A stretch of 64,000 nucleotides of DNA from Cylicocyclus nassatus (GCA_958299035.1 CATQJL010000112.1:3146123-3210122), one strand, 5' to 3'. Shown: positions 21,901 through 31,611, counted from the stretch's first letter. Notes: a model not told the origin generated them from the sequence alone. Program-made: numbers and translations.

Positions 21901-24796
21901 ATTATCTACTCTTGGTTTGATAATCTAGATTTGATTCAATTGGTTTGGCTTTAGAAGGCGGGGCGCTTCGTGACTTTTAGGACCGGCCATACTATTTCAG
22001 AATTCTTGCGACTCCTATAAATCCTGCAGTTCTTGTGATTCCTTGACTTTCGATGTGCCTCACTACGGAGCGCTTCGCGAATTTCAGTATGCGCTGTTTT
22101 TTCGCAATAAACATAGTTACAAGACCCGCACCAATCATAGGAATCGCAGGAGTTGCAGGAATCACAGGAATAGTATGGCCTGTCACTTTAAAGCTAGGTA
22201 ATGATCAGAGACCACTCGCGCGAGAGAGACGCAGGTGCGTCGCGGGCGCGGGCGGCCTTAATTAAGCCACAAAGCCCCGCCTTCCCGGAGCCAACCCAGT
22301 TGAATCAAAAGTTACATTTGGATGGATAAGTATAGCTGGACGTTTTGCACACCTCTTTTAGAGCAACGAAACCTTTTTAGCGGCTCTTTTACACACTCTG
22401 AAGAGCGCGACGATGCCGAAGCGACAGCTTCGTCAAAGTATCCTCGACATTACATAGTTTGGAAGTAATGCCCTAACAAGTCCACACTATCCGACTTTAC
22501 GTTTTGCACACCTCTTTTAGAGCAACGAAACCTTTATAGCGGCTCTTTTACACACTCTGAAGAGCGCGACGATGCCGAAGCGACAGCTTCGTCAAAGTAT
22601 CCTCTACATTACATAGTTTGGAAGTAATGCCCTAACAAGTCCACACTATCCGATTTACTGTATTTTACGAGCCTCAAACATAACCCAGAACAAGTGGATC
22701 TGAGAAGCTTTCTTATACCCTTAAGACAAAGCCAAAGCGAACTCTTTGACGGCTGATGAAGTTTCTAAAACAATGATCTGCGCAACTTTTTGGGCAAGCA
22801 ACATGCTTGTATAGGTGAGTGGCGAAATGCCGATCGAGGCAAGTTTCGATCCATTTTTGGAGCAGAAATCAAGCTCTGAATGCAATAGTTTTCGCTTAAA
22901 AGCAGTGTGCGGACGACGTTGGTGCCTCGTCCGCACACTTTTGATACTTCCGTACCGTGCGAAAGTGAACCCATTGGACATGCCTCGTGCAAGTACAAGG
23001 CCATAACGTTCGACCTACACAAGAAAAACGGTGGGAAGTTTGAAAACGTAGCCTTTCTCTTTATCTGTAAAGGCTACTGCATGACGAAGGCGCAGAAGCA
23101 GGAACAGCTGAGCGGGCGCGAATGCGGCGCGCGCGTATCTTCACCGTTGTACAGTTTGCTCCAATCAGGATCAGGCCGAACCGTCGGCGTGAATTTGCGC
23201 GCTCGCAGCGCTAGCGGTCTGCGCTGCATATGTACGCTGTAAGAGAGAGCAAAAGGAATGAAGAGAGAGCAGAGAAGCAGGCCGTGGGTGTGACCGCGAA
23301 ACCCTAGCGACGCGGACTCCCGCCATGCCAATTTTGGCCTAGCTGGGATTGGGGCAGACTGTAAATCCTGCGCCTCATACGCTCTGCGGCCAGAAAAGCC
23401 GCGTTCGCGCCCAAGGATATTGCGCCTTCGTCATGCAGCAGCCTATAGATTTATCTGCGGAGAGTATGCATGCCCCCCATAGTTACAGTCTCGGAGTACC
23501 TCAGCGATTCTGCGTCTCAGTCTTGGCGGAACCGTCCCAATTTAAAATATAGTTATTAGTTTGATTGAGTGACTCCATGGCTTTCCCTTTTGCTGAGGCA
23601 TGCATCAAAAGCTACTTCAGTTGGATGCTGCAGTAGTAAGAAACGTGCTTGACTTAATCGGAAAGTTCGACTTTCTATAAATCTCGGCATGATGAATACT
23701 GTTACTCTTCGACTGTTTAGCCATGAATTATTGCCGAAACGTTAGCCTAAATAAATAATTTATCAATCTCGGTGGTGGCTAAACAGTCGAAGAGTAACAG
23801 TGCTTGACTTACTTTATCTCCCTGGAGTTTCAGTAGCGTTTCTTGCACTTCTTTTCTTCTCGCATCATTTGTGCTCTTATCATACGCATACGCCCTCCAG
23901 GTCGCATTGCATTCAGTGTAATTGTATTCGGCAGCTGCGTTGACCTGAGCCTAAGGCCCGTATGCACGTACATCCCCGCTGGGGAGGGGAGGGGATCTGA
24001 GAGGGGATGCGCCATATCTCGCTACTTTACGTATCTTTCTTCTTCCTTTTCTATCTTGCTTATAAAGGTTCCCATACTCTACTACCTGCGCATAATTGAT
24101 GCCAGGTTACTGGCATAACTGATTAGATTTGTACTATTTTGTGTGATCCCCTGGGGATCCCCAGGGGATCCCCAGGGGATCAGCTCTCATTTTCAAAGTC
24201 ATTTATCTTCCTGAGAAATCAATGGAAACGCCGCAAAATTGTACTGAGGATATGCTACGGCACTGCTAAGCATGTTTTCGATAGAAAAATTGGAATCTGA
24301 AGATTGTGAATTTTTCGATGATCCCTAGCTTTTGAGCCAGGGATTACCGAAGATTTCGATATCCTGAGATTTCACTCATTTCTACCATAAATATGTTTAG
24401 CAGTGCTGTAGTATATCCACAATACAATTTTAGAACATTTTCATCGAGTTTTCAGAAAGATAAATAACTTTGAAATTGTGAGGTGATCCCCTGGGGATCC
24501 CCAGGGGATCAGACGAATAAGTGAATAACTAATCTTGTATGGCAGTAACCTGGCATCCGTTATGCGCAAGTATCAATGTATGAGAACCTTCAAAACCAAG
24601 ACAGAGAAAGAAGAAGAAAGATACATAGACTAGCGAGATATGACGCTTCCCCTCTCAGATCCCCTCCCCTCCCCGCGGGGATGTACGTGCATACGGGCCT
24701 AAGAGGAAACATTCCCGAAATAAGGACAAAAATACTTACAATCAAAAGCGTTAGAAGCGTTAGAGAAGTGAGTAGCTTTGATGAAGCAAGGACCAT
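18957..24796 (-). CDS. Lys-rich secreted family, copy 3 (257 aa, transposon-filled introns)
   Basis: Exons: 24796-24740, 23944-23813, 19591-19452 and 19401-18957, all in frame with phases 0, 0, 2. MVLASSKLLTSLTLLTLLI is a signal peptide. Exon 2 (TECNATWRAYAYDKS), exon 3 (YYLCEYEEKAAQIRD) and exon 4 (SSFGCARSDGT) carry the conserved Cys positions. The tail is extreme in Lys and Pro, includes SAAKMPAKK and a run of nine Lys, and ends LVYVCVYF. Intron 2 is 4.2 kb and holds a Helitron-like element, several MITEs and a tandem repeat. Intron 1 is mostly one PIF-like MITE that ends only 11 bases from the exon-2 acceptor, so the tract before GGCTCAG is transposon end rather than a T-rich nematode acceptor. 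The gene may be mis-spliced. Copy 4 is its closest relative. Confidence 0.8.
19944..21779 (+). mobile_element. Helitron-like non-autonomous element in intron 2 of copy 3
   Basis: The left part begins TCTTATATATGAAGCTGAA, followed by a (GTCTGTAT)n-type tract at 19972-20013. The right end reads GAGCCGGGTAAGCCAGCTAG followed by T, which fits a Helitron 3' terminus (CTAG before a host T, GC-rich hairpin material just inside). Helitrons leave no target duplication and I see none. A TTAA-flanked MITE (20548-20871) is nested inside. The 5' boundary is approximate and no Rep/helicase coding is present. Confidence 0.55.
20548..20871. mobile_element. TTAA-flanked MITE (piggyBac-like)
   Basis: Ends AGGCAGCGTCCAGGCAGA and TCTGCCTGGACGCTGCCT are exact complements. 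TTAA flanks both sides (20544-20547 and 20872-20875), the piggyBac target signature. An older copy is at 3756-4172. It is nested in the Helitron-like element, so it is the younger insertion. Confidence 0.8.
21933..22306. mobile_element. GATTCAA-ended MITE, copy A
   Basis: Left end GATTCAATTGGTTTGGC, right end CCAACCCAGTTGAATC, with GGCGGGGC / GCCCCGCC just inside both ends. The core words AAAGCTAGGTAATGATCAGAGA and GCGTCGCGGGCGCG are shared with 28793-28944 and 30669-30822. This copy is longer (374 bp) through extra sequence at about 21980-22185. Confidence 0.8.
22340..22658. repeat. Tandem duplication, 159-bp unit x2
   Basis: ACGTTTTGCACACCTC starts at 22340 and 22499, and the two units are almost identical. 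The segment GACGATGCCGAAG...CAAAGTATCCT is related to 30898-30936 in the matching intron of copy 4, so the ancestral sequence predates the duplication of copies 3 and 4. Confidence 0.9.
22721..23070. other. Intron segment with overlapping open frames and a hairpin
   Basis: Both strands carry open frames here (for example minus 22981-22721, including SELDFCSKNGSKLASIG). Neither has splice or homology support. GTGTGCGGACGA at 22897 pairs with TCGTCCGCACAC at 22927 to form a hairpin. Confidence 0.3.
23071..23454. mobile_element. GC-rich MITE with AGGCTRCTGCATGACG ends
   Basis: Left end AGGCTACTGCATGACGAAGG and right end CCTTCGTCATGCAGCAGCCT are near-perfect complements. The interior is unusually GC-rich (GGGCGCGAATGCGGCGCGCG). 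The target duplication is unclear, possibly TA. It lies in intron 2 of family copy 3. Confidence 0.7.
23698..23801. repeat. 26-bp perfect inverted repeat beside exon 2 of copy 3
   Basis: 23698-23723 (ACTGTTACTCTTCGACTG...) is the exact complement of 23776-23801. The loop holds CCGAAACGTTAGCCTAAATA, a tail motif found in related form at 39.2, 60.2 and 60.5 kb. It ends 12 bases inside the exon-2 donor (exon end 23813). Confidence 0.85.
23955..24699. mobile_element. PIF/Harbinger-like foldback MITE in intron 1 of copy 3
   Basis: Ends GGCCCGTATGCACGTACATC and its complement, flanked by TAA (23952-23954 and 24700-24702). Arms of about 170 bp include the pair GGGGAGGGGAGGGGATCTGA / TCAGATCCCCTCCCCTCCCC. 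A second inner palindrome carries GATCCCCTGGGGATC units near 24147-24181 and 24484-24510. It has no coding capacity. Confidence 0.8.
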
Positions 24797-24825
24797 TGGC
24801 ACTACGTGGACATTGTAAGAGTGAT

Positions 24826-24872
24826 CAAGGACAGCGCTTATATGAGCTTAACATTTTTTCAGCTGAGGGCAT
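24826..24872 (-). promoter_or_regulatory. Promoter block of family copy 3
   Basis: Read on the minus strand: CAGCTGAAAAAATGTTAAG, then CTCATATAAGCGCTGT, then TTGATCACTCT, about 30-75 bases before the ATG at 24796. The same block with few changes precedes copy 4, including the E-box-like CAGCTG, the TATA-like box and GATCACTCT. Confidence 0.6.
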
Positions 24873-24947
24873 GTACTGTGTGTTATTGCTGGAATTGAAG
24901 TGACTACAAAACCAGACGAAAGTTAACAGATTCCTAAAAATGAATTT

Positions 24948-25131
24948 CTATATAAGTGCTAAGCAATGAGACAGTATGTCTAGACTGGAGGTTCGTAAAA
25001 CCACAATCACAGTACATGTGCTTCTGTCATATGAGCAGAAGTCAAGCTGTGCACGGTATGAATATACAGTCGAGTCATTCAATGTGATCATATGTGCATT
25101 GCACACACCGTCCATCTTTGGCGACATCATC
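24948..25131 (-). CDS. Cys-rich C-terminal exon, unidentified
   Basis: An AAATTCAG acceptor ends at 25132. The exon then reads MMSPKMDGVCNAHMITL, on through YRAQLDFCSYDRSTCTV, and ends SHCLALI at a TAG at 24948-24950. The alternation of Cys and charged residues looks like a secreted protein. The palindromic element 25143-25627 begins 12 bases upstream, so the preceding intron has been invaded. Upstream exons are not identified and the family is unknown. Confidence 0.35.
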
Positions 25132-25142
25132 CTGAATTTGCA

Positions 25143-25627
25143 CTCAGACAGTCGGTGCCGTAGCTCCGGAGGACAGTCGAAATCTGGCAGAGCCGCGAAG
25201 GACTTGACCATTAGAGCGGGGCGAGGGGGCGGTCCCTTTTTGTAGGTCACGGTGACGTCATAAGCAGGCGAGTGGGACCATTCTCCGGAACGCGCAAATT
25301 TCTGCTCCGGAGGTACGCCAGATTTGGGAGAGCCCCGGAGCAGAGATTTGCGCTCCGGAGGTACGCCAGATTTGGGAAAGCCCCGGAGCAGAGATTTGCG
25401 CTCCGGAGGTACGCCAGATTTGGGACACCTCCGGAGCACAAAATGGCAGGGCTCCGGAACACAAAATGGGAGGACTCCGGAGCATAAATGGGAGGTCTCC
25501 GGAGCATAAATGGGAGGTCTCCGGAGCATAAATGGGAGGTCTCCGGAGCACGAGTGGCAACCCCCCGCTGGGGAAACCCCGCGGCTCTGCCATTTCTGCT
25601 CCGGAGGTATGCCGTCGACTGTCTGAG
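25143..25627. mobile_element. CTCAGACAGTCG-ended palindromic element, copy 1
   Basis: Ends CTCAGACAGTCGGTGCCG and GCCGTCGACTGTCTGAG pair. The centre holds TGACGTCA (25253-25260), as in the copy at 28018-28400. The right arm has grown by tandem repeats: a 48-bp unit starting CTCCGGAGGTACGCC at 25305, 25353 and 25401, and a 22-bp unit (CTCCGGAGCATAAATGGGAG) at 25475, 25497, 25519 and 25541. It is dense in the palindrome CTCCGGAG. Confidence 0.8.
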
Positions 25628-25777
25628 CAATCACAGATCGCTTACATCATTTTGAGGTGATTAGCACCTAAAAACAAATGAAAATGTTGAGTACACGTTA
25701 AAAAGACTTGTCTGGAGAGTTGTCTCTTCCAAGAATCCAGGATGGGAACCGATAGACTGTGTGTGCAGTGACACATG
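25628..25777. other. Short spacer between two foldback elements
   Basis: Minus-strand reading has a TTTGTTTTTAG acceptor and, 22 bases on, a GTAAGC donor, which could bound a micro-exon. Nothing else supports a gene. Confidence 0.2.
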
Positions 25778-25779
25778 TA

Positions 25780-27386
25780 CAGGGACCGCCAAAAAGTTGC
25801 GGACAAGTTGCCCTCCTTTATACAGCGATCATTTTCGAACAAAAAACCAGGATGAGAAAATGATTGGATTGCATGAGGTGATAGAGCTCTTCAAGAGCTA
25901 CAACATAGGTACATAATGCACTTTCTGGAAAACTTGCATTCTAAAAATTTTAAAATATTTTTCTAGAAAAAGTTCGAAAATGGCCGCGTCACAATGTCGC
26001 GGACAATGATTCTTCGAACGCGAAACTTTTCTTTTGGGGCTTTTTTTGGAGCAAAACAGAAGTTTTTCGAATAGGTAGGCATATTGAACCATGGAGCTTG
26101 TCAAGGACAACAATCAGGTAGTGGTTACTTTCAAAAAACGCAAGTTTGAAATTTGTTTTGCTTTTTAAAAAAATAAGTTCTATTTTCTTTCAAAGCAAAT
26201 TTTTTTACATGAGAACCTATTTAAGGCACCTCAGCAAAGCTGTTCGGATAGAGTTGATGCTCTTTACCATTATCCATGCATCGGACGCGTGCTTGTGAGT
26301 TCCTTTGCTGAAAATGGCTCTTGACAATGCGCGCACATGACCCCGTCTGCACCTCACCCTGACTTGCACCGCTTTGCAGGCTTGTAGCTCAGCCTTCAGG
26401 CAATCTACGAGCCCGTGCATAGGCTCATTCAAAAGGGCGTGACTTCCGCGACATGATGGTATGCAAATAATTTTAGCTTGAGCAATCTCAGAGATTTGAC
26501 GGATGAGGTGAGCTAAAGTTGATGAGAGCTCCTTTCGTACCAATTTCATCCTAGAAGTTCAAAACTGTCAATCTACTTGTAATAGATCCATTTCGAAGCG
26601 CTAAGACCGTTCTGTTCATAAAAGCTTTCACTCCAATCACCTCTAAGGCTGCACTTTTTCACCTCATCCGTCAAATCTCTGAGATTGCTCAAACTGAACT
26701 TGTTTGCATACTGTCGTGTTGAAAAAGTCACGCCCTTTCGAATGAGCTTGAGTACAGGCCCGTAGATTGCCTGACGGCTGAGCTGCAGACCTGCAAAGCG
26801 GTGCAAGTCAGTGGTGAGGTGCAGACGGGGTCATGTGCGCGCATTGTCAAGAGCCATTTTCAGCAAAGGAACTCACCAGCACACGTCCGATGCATGGATA
26901 ATGGTAAAGAGCATCTACTTTATCTGAACAGTTTTGTTGGAATTCCTTGAATAGGTTCCCATGTAGAGAAAATTGCTTCAAAAAGAGAAAATTAGAAGTT
27001 ATTTTTTTAAAAAAGCAAAACGAATTCAAACTTGCGTTTTCTTTGGAAGTAACCACTACTGATTGTTGTCCTCGATGAGCTTTATGATTTAGTATGCTTA
27101 CCTGTTCAGAAAACCTCTGTTTTGCTCCAAAAAAACCGAAAAGGAAATATTCGCGTTCGAAGAAGTATTGTCCGCGACATTGTGACGCGGCCATTTTCGG
27201 ACTTTTTTTAGAAAAAAAATTTTAAAATTAGAATACAAGTTTTCCAGAAAGTACAATGCGTATGTTGTAGCTCTTGAAGAGCTCTATCACCTCATGCAAT
27301 CGAATCATTTTCATTCTGGTTTTCCATTCGAAAATGAACGCTGAATAAAGGAGGGCAACTTGTCCGCAACTTTTTGGCGGTTACTG
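25780..27386. mobile_element. Tc1-like foldback element, 1.6 kb
   Basis: It starts CAGGGACCGCCAAAAAGTTG and ends CAACTTTTTGGCGGTTACTG, with TA on both sides (25778-25779 and 27387-27388). The CAG.-type end and TA target fit Tc1-like elements. The arms are about 750 bp each and nearly the whole element folds back, with the centre near 26540-26620. Both arms carry related coding-like frames (for example 26217-26549 minus), but none shows a DDE transposase motif. Confidence 0.8.
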
Positions 27387-28017
27387 TACATGAAATGAAT
27401 CGAGTGCAGCTCAAGAGTTGACTTACAGCCTGAGTTTGCGTACTACCTTTTTCATCTGCGCAATCGCCACATTAGAGCAGCGCGCTACGTTTGCGCGCGT
27501 ATGGCTTGGGCATTCACATCAGCCGCGTCGATTAGAGGTCCGCACACAACGTTTGCACTGCGGCTGTGTACTCTTACGCAAAAGAACACAAATTGTACTT
27601 TCTGTCACTCTCCTCTTCACTGCATGATTTCTTCTGTTCAGCATTTGTTAAAAGAATGTGCTAGAATCAAAATTTACAAAGTAATTAGCAATAGAAAATA
27701 TCATATTGGACAGCCGCATGTTTCCGATCAAATTGGGTGAACTTTACATAGCCTTCAATTTCCTTTTCAACATATTATCTGAGTGTGTCAAAACGGATCC
27801 AGCGCAAGGTTCACAACTGTAGGGAGAATGGACTCATATTTACATGTGAACCTTCACGGTTTTACAGCATCGAAGCACGCACAGAAAGTGCCGAGGAAAT
27901 GCTTTCAACTGCTCTGATGTTAGTTTCCCCCGGAGTCCTCGCATTAGGAACGAAGTGCCGCGAAACCGCTGCAAATTCCACTTGTACTGCGGAAGTTCCG
28001 ATGAATCATTTGAAGTT
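27387..28017. other. Coding-like patch of uncertain strand
   Basis: 27785-28017 is GC-richer than its surroundings. The plus frame reads VHNCRENGLIFTCEPSRF and later KCRETAANSTCTAEV; the minus frame is also open. A palindromic element follows directly at 28018. It may be an exon interrupted by that element. No family or splice model is clear. Confidence 0.25.
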
Positions 28018-28400
28018 CTCAGACAGTCGATGGGATACCTCCGGAGCAGAAGTGGCAGGGTCGCGGGCTTTTCCCAGCGGAGGATTGCCACTTCGAGCTC
28101 CGGAGCCCTGCCATTTCACGCATTTTTGTGCTCCGGAGCTCTCCCAAAAGTGGCGCACGTTCGGAGCAGAGATTTGCGCGCCGCGGAGAGGGGTCCCATT
28201 CGTCCTGTTTGTGACGTCACCGTGACGTCACGGTGAATGAATGGGACCCCTCTCCGCGACGCGCAAATCTCTGCTCCGGAGGTGGGCCACTTTTGGGAGA
28301 GCCCCGGAGCACAAAAATGCGTGAAATGGCAGAGCTCCGGATCGCAAAGTGGCAGACTCGCGCCATATGCCCGCCGGAGGTATCGCTTCGACTGTCGGAG
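28018..28400. mobile_element. CTCAGACAGTCG-ended palindromic element, copy 2
   Basis: Ends CTCAGACAGTCGATGGGATA and TATCGCTTCGACTGTCGGAG. Nearly the whole 383 bp is one palindrome, with two TGACGTCA words at the centre (28212-28219 and 28223-28230). Without the tandem expansions of copy 1 it probably shows the ancestral form. Confidence 0.85.
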
Positions 28401-28792
28401 TTTTCCCAGAATAATCTTATTTTCGTTACCAACATGCTTCACCCCCCACTCCCTTGTGCACCCGGCTCGGAGATTGGAAAAATGACAAAATCGATAAAGG
28501 CAGATAATTTCAAGGATGAATATTGTACTCATGATCGATACTAGCTAGTTATACTACTGTGCAAATAGTAGAGCATCTGCTTATGACAGGTCTCATAAAG
28601 TACAATGGACGCAGTAGTACAGTCATTCTCATTTCAGCAATCATTTTGTGGTTGCATTTCTTCTTGTCTTTGCGCGTTAGCCGAGGTCAAGAAGTCTAAC
28701 GGTCTCTTTCCTATATTGTGCTCGTTTTCGTATTCTTTTTCACTCTACTCACGTAATCAAAATAGTGATAATGCCGTCGTGCGTGTAAATTC
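28401..28792. other. Intergenic, nothing recognised
   Basis: AT-rich with no supported gene. Open frames here extend out of the palindromic element. Confidence 0.35.
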
Positions 28793-28944
28793 GATTCAAT
28801 GGGATTGGCGGCTGGGAGATGGGGCTTCGAGGCCTTATCAAAGCTAGGGAATCATCAGAGAGCACGTTCGTGAAAAAAATGAGAGAAAGGCAGACTGCGT
28901 CGGAGTGCGAGCGTTCGTCTTTCAAACGCCAATTCCGTTGAATC
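28793..28944. mobile_element. GATTCAA-ended MITE, copy B
   Basis: Ends GATTCAATGGGATTGGCGG and CGCCAATTCCGTTGAATC. The core AAAGCTAGGGAATCATCAGAGA matches copies A and C. At 152 bp it is close in size to copy C. Confidence 0.8.
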
Positions 28945-29502
28945 AAAAGGTCTGGACCTTCACAGTTTGCAGAAGGAGTACAACTACAGAAAGCGGCTAC
29001 TGAAGTGTGGAAATTTGCGGTGCTTTATTCGATTCGAACAAAAAAATTTCTTATTAAACCTTACATGCAAACAAAGTTATTTCCAAAATAGCAAGATGCT
29101 GCCTTTTGGTAATTTGATCACCTCACGATAATTGTCCTGGTCGTAACTAATTTCCAATAAATTTACAACGCTAGCATTGCTTCCGCTTATATACTGCGCA
29201 AGCTGCTAGAGCATTTGTTTGTTTTGAGAGAGTCTTTAAATGACCACAAACTTCTTATTGCATGCTTTATACCGGAAGGAAAGAAAGAAAATGGTTAGAC
29301 AGAAAACGAAGGTGAAATAAACTATTAATGTGTGAGAGTGACTCGCTTTATCAACATATTGTATACCACATTTAAACTGCAAATGTACAATATAATTAAT
29401 ATTGCCTTATGTTAGTAAACTGATAATCTCAGTCCAATTTATTCGAGTTACAAATTTTCGAAGTAAAGGGTAGATCTGACAAAGGAAATCAACACTAATC
29501 TT
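28945..29502. other. Downstream region of family copy 4, nothing seen
   Basis: AT-rich. No poly(A) signal could be assigned with confidence and there is no gene. Confidence 0.35.
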
Positions 29503-31582
29503 TTATTCTGCCCGGGCGTTATTCAATTTATATACACACACAAAATAGACTGCCTTGAGAGGAGGTATCGGTTTCATGTTAAAAGCTGGTGGTTTCACGC
29601 TTGGTTGTGGTACCCTTTTATTATTTTTTCTCTTCCCAGAATTTTTTCCTTTCTTGACTTTCTTGCCATTAGGCTTGTTCTTTCCTTTTTTCTTTGTGCT
29701 CTTTACTTTCACGGTTTTCGCAGGCATTTTGGCTGCTGACCTCTTATGTCTTGACTTTTTGACAGCCTTCTTCTTCTTTTTGTGTTTTTTCTTCTTGTTC
29801 TTAGGCTTCTTTTTTGGTGGGTTTGGTTTAGGGCTCGGTTTAGGGCTTGGTTTGATGAGCACTGGTGGCTGCTCTGTTCCGTCGCTACGAGCGCATCCGA
29901 AGCTACTGGCAACAATGTCTATCTCCTGCAGTTTATCTTCGAGCATTCCCCTGGAACATCGAAGATTTCTTCAGAAGACACTAAGTAAAACTCACTCAGG
30001 AAAGAAAGTAACTTCTTCGGAGATTTTGAACTTCTCTTTTGCTGCAAACACTAGATCTATGCCATAAGTGAATGTGGGATCATCTTCTAGAACCTCGTCA
30101 CGAATTTTGGCGGCGATTTGCTCGTGCTCACAAGCATATTTCTAAATATACATTGTTAGTAAAAGACATAAAAAGTCGCACAGGTTCACGTAAGTACCTT
30201 ATGTGCTAAGATATCAGAAAAATTCGAAACAGGGTGAGTTTCCGTCGCTTCTTTCAACGGAACATAAGATGTGGCTTCAAAGACTCGGCTATTCCGTAAA
30301 ACGCCATAACTCTGGCTATTATCTTGCGATCTTTCTCACCAAAACAGTAAACCACACAGCAGTACGCTCAGTAGATAGGATCATCAAGTGAAGTAGATTA
30401 ACAAATGAAAGGTCGATTCACTCTGAAAGAATTTACAAAAGGAAAAAAGTGTCCCAGCTTTACAGTAAGTTGCACGTTTTCAACGAGTGAGCAGCGATGA
30501 ATCCTCGAAATGTGCAAGTGATCAACATAAAGGAAACGCCAAAGGAAATGATGGTGTGTGTTCTCAGTGCCCAAATCAGTAAACCCTTGGGCATTCGATT
30601 TACATAGTTGAGATCACTTTGCCCATCCAGTGACTTGCTCTCCCATGGCTATGGTGCAGATACCCTATGATTCAACTGCTTGGCGGCTATGAGGCGGGTC
30701 GTGACCTAATCAAAGCTAGGTAATCAGAGAACATACGCACGAGACGCAGATTGCGTCGCGGGCGCGAGCGGCCTTAATCAGGTCGCAAAGCCCCGCCTTC
30801 CAGCCGCCTAACCAGTTAAATCAAAGTTTAGTTATGTACTTATGATTACGACAAAGAAGCAAGTCAAGCAAACCTTGATGTTGACTGTAAAGTGCGCAAC
30901 GATGCCGAGACATTACCCTCGTCAATGAAGTATCCTACTACGCTTGAAGGCAGTCTCCCAAGAATTTCCAGGTTTCCAGGGCTCTTGCGCTTTCTGAGCA
31001 TCACGCCAATTCCAAGGGCTCCCAAACAAATGAGAAAGCCAAATTTGAAACTTTTCTTATCCATTAAAAAAATCCGAAGCAAAGTTTGATAGAAATTCGC
31101 AAACACGAAGCGCAGGGATTGCGCAACGCTTTACGCCCGTAGTTTACCGTTGAGGGAAAGCAAAGTTCGGTTCATTCTTGAGGCGAAAGCTTTAAGTGCA
31201 AGTTTTTCCATATAAACACTGTTTCGATCGGTAGGGTTTAGTTACTATTGTGACGCTGTAAACTCTCAATTAGAGCTCCCCGTTTTATTAGGTTATCTTC
31301 AAGTGGTTTGGATACTAGCATACCGAATGAGACTTGTGTAATGACTTACTACAACTCCTTGTTTCTGCCGTATCACTTCTTGCACTTTATTTCTTCTCAC
31401 ATCATTTAGGCTCTCGTCAAAACCATATGCCTTCCAACGTGCATTGCATTTCTTGTTCGCTTCGGCATTAGTCGCTGGAACGATCTATGCCAAATCTTAA
31501 TAAATTACTCCGAAATAAGGACGAAAACGCTTACTATCAAAAGCGCTACAAAAACGAGTAGCTTCGATGAAAGCAGGGACAT
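29503..31582 (-). CDS. Lys-rich secreted family, copy 4 (intact model, 258 aa)
   Basis: Exons: 31582-31535, 31484-31350, 30141-29996 and 29950-29503, phases 0, 0, 2, total 777 nt including stop. MSLLSSKLLVFVALLI is the signal peptide core. Exon 2 has ANKKCNARWKAYGFDES, exon 3 KYACEHEQIAAKIRD, exon 4 ASSFGCARSDGT. The Lys-rich tail shares SAAKMPAK with copy 3, and the C-terminus has VYFVCVYKL. Donors are GTAAGC, GTAAGT and GTGAGT; acceptors GGCATAG, ATATTTAG and GTTCCAG. Intron 2 (30142-31349) contains a MITE in the matching place to copy 3 and a minus-strand frame with a membrane segment. Sequence next to exon 3 (30200-30370) is alignable to 19640-19810 in copy 3 but is intronic in this model. 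Confidence 0.85.
30669..30822. mobile_element. GATTCAA-ended MITE, copy C, in intron 2 of family copy 4
   Basis: Ends GATTCAACTGCTTGGCGGC and GCCGCCTAACCAGTTAAATC. It shares TTGCGTCGCGGGCGCGAG with copy A. It sits at the equivalent place to copy A in intron 2 of family copy 3, with related sequence to one side, so the insertion probably predates the duplication. Confidence 0.8.
30867..31062 (-). other. Small membrane-protein-like frame inside intron 2 of copy 4
   Basis: The frame begins MDKKSFKFGFLICLGALGIG, continues VMLRKRKSPG, and ends STSRFA at a TGA: 64-65 residues with one membrane segment followed by basic residues. The segment GYFIDEGNVSASLR has a counterpart GYFDEAVASASSR in the tandem repeat at 22.4-22.6 kb in copy 3. 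It could be a nested gene, a skipped exon or an old insertion. Confidence 0.35.
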
Positions 31583-31611
31583 TCTGAGTAAACTATGTGA
31601 GAGTGATCAAA

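Noticed and set aside
25305..25545. Regular repeats considered as a CRISPR-like array
   Set aside because: The units are contiguous tandem copies without unique spacers, within a eukaryotic transposon arm.
24948..25634. 228-codon minus-strand frame with repeated SGVPPERKSLLRG-type units
   Set aside because: Most of it is the tandem array inside a palindromic element, whose 48-bp unit happens to be divisible by three. Only the part below 25131 is kept as a candidate exon.
26217..26806. Frames in the arms of the Tc1-like foldback considered as transposase
   Set aside because: No DDE/D motif or helix-turn-helix pattern could be recognised in any frame.
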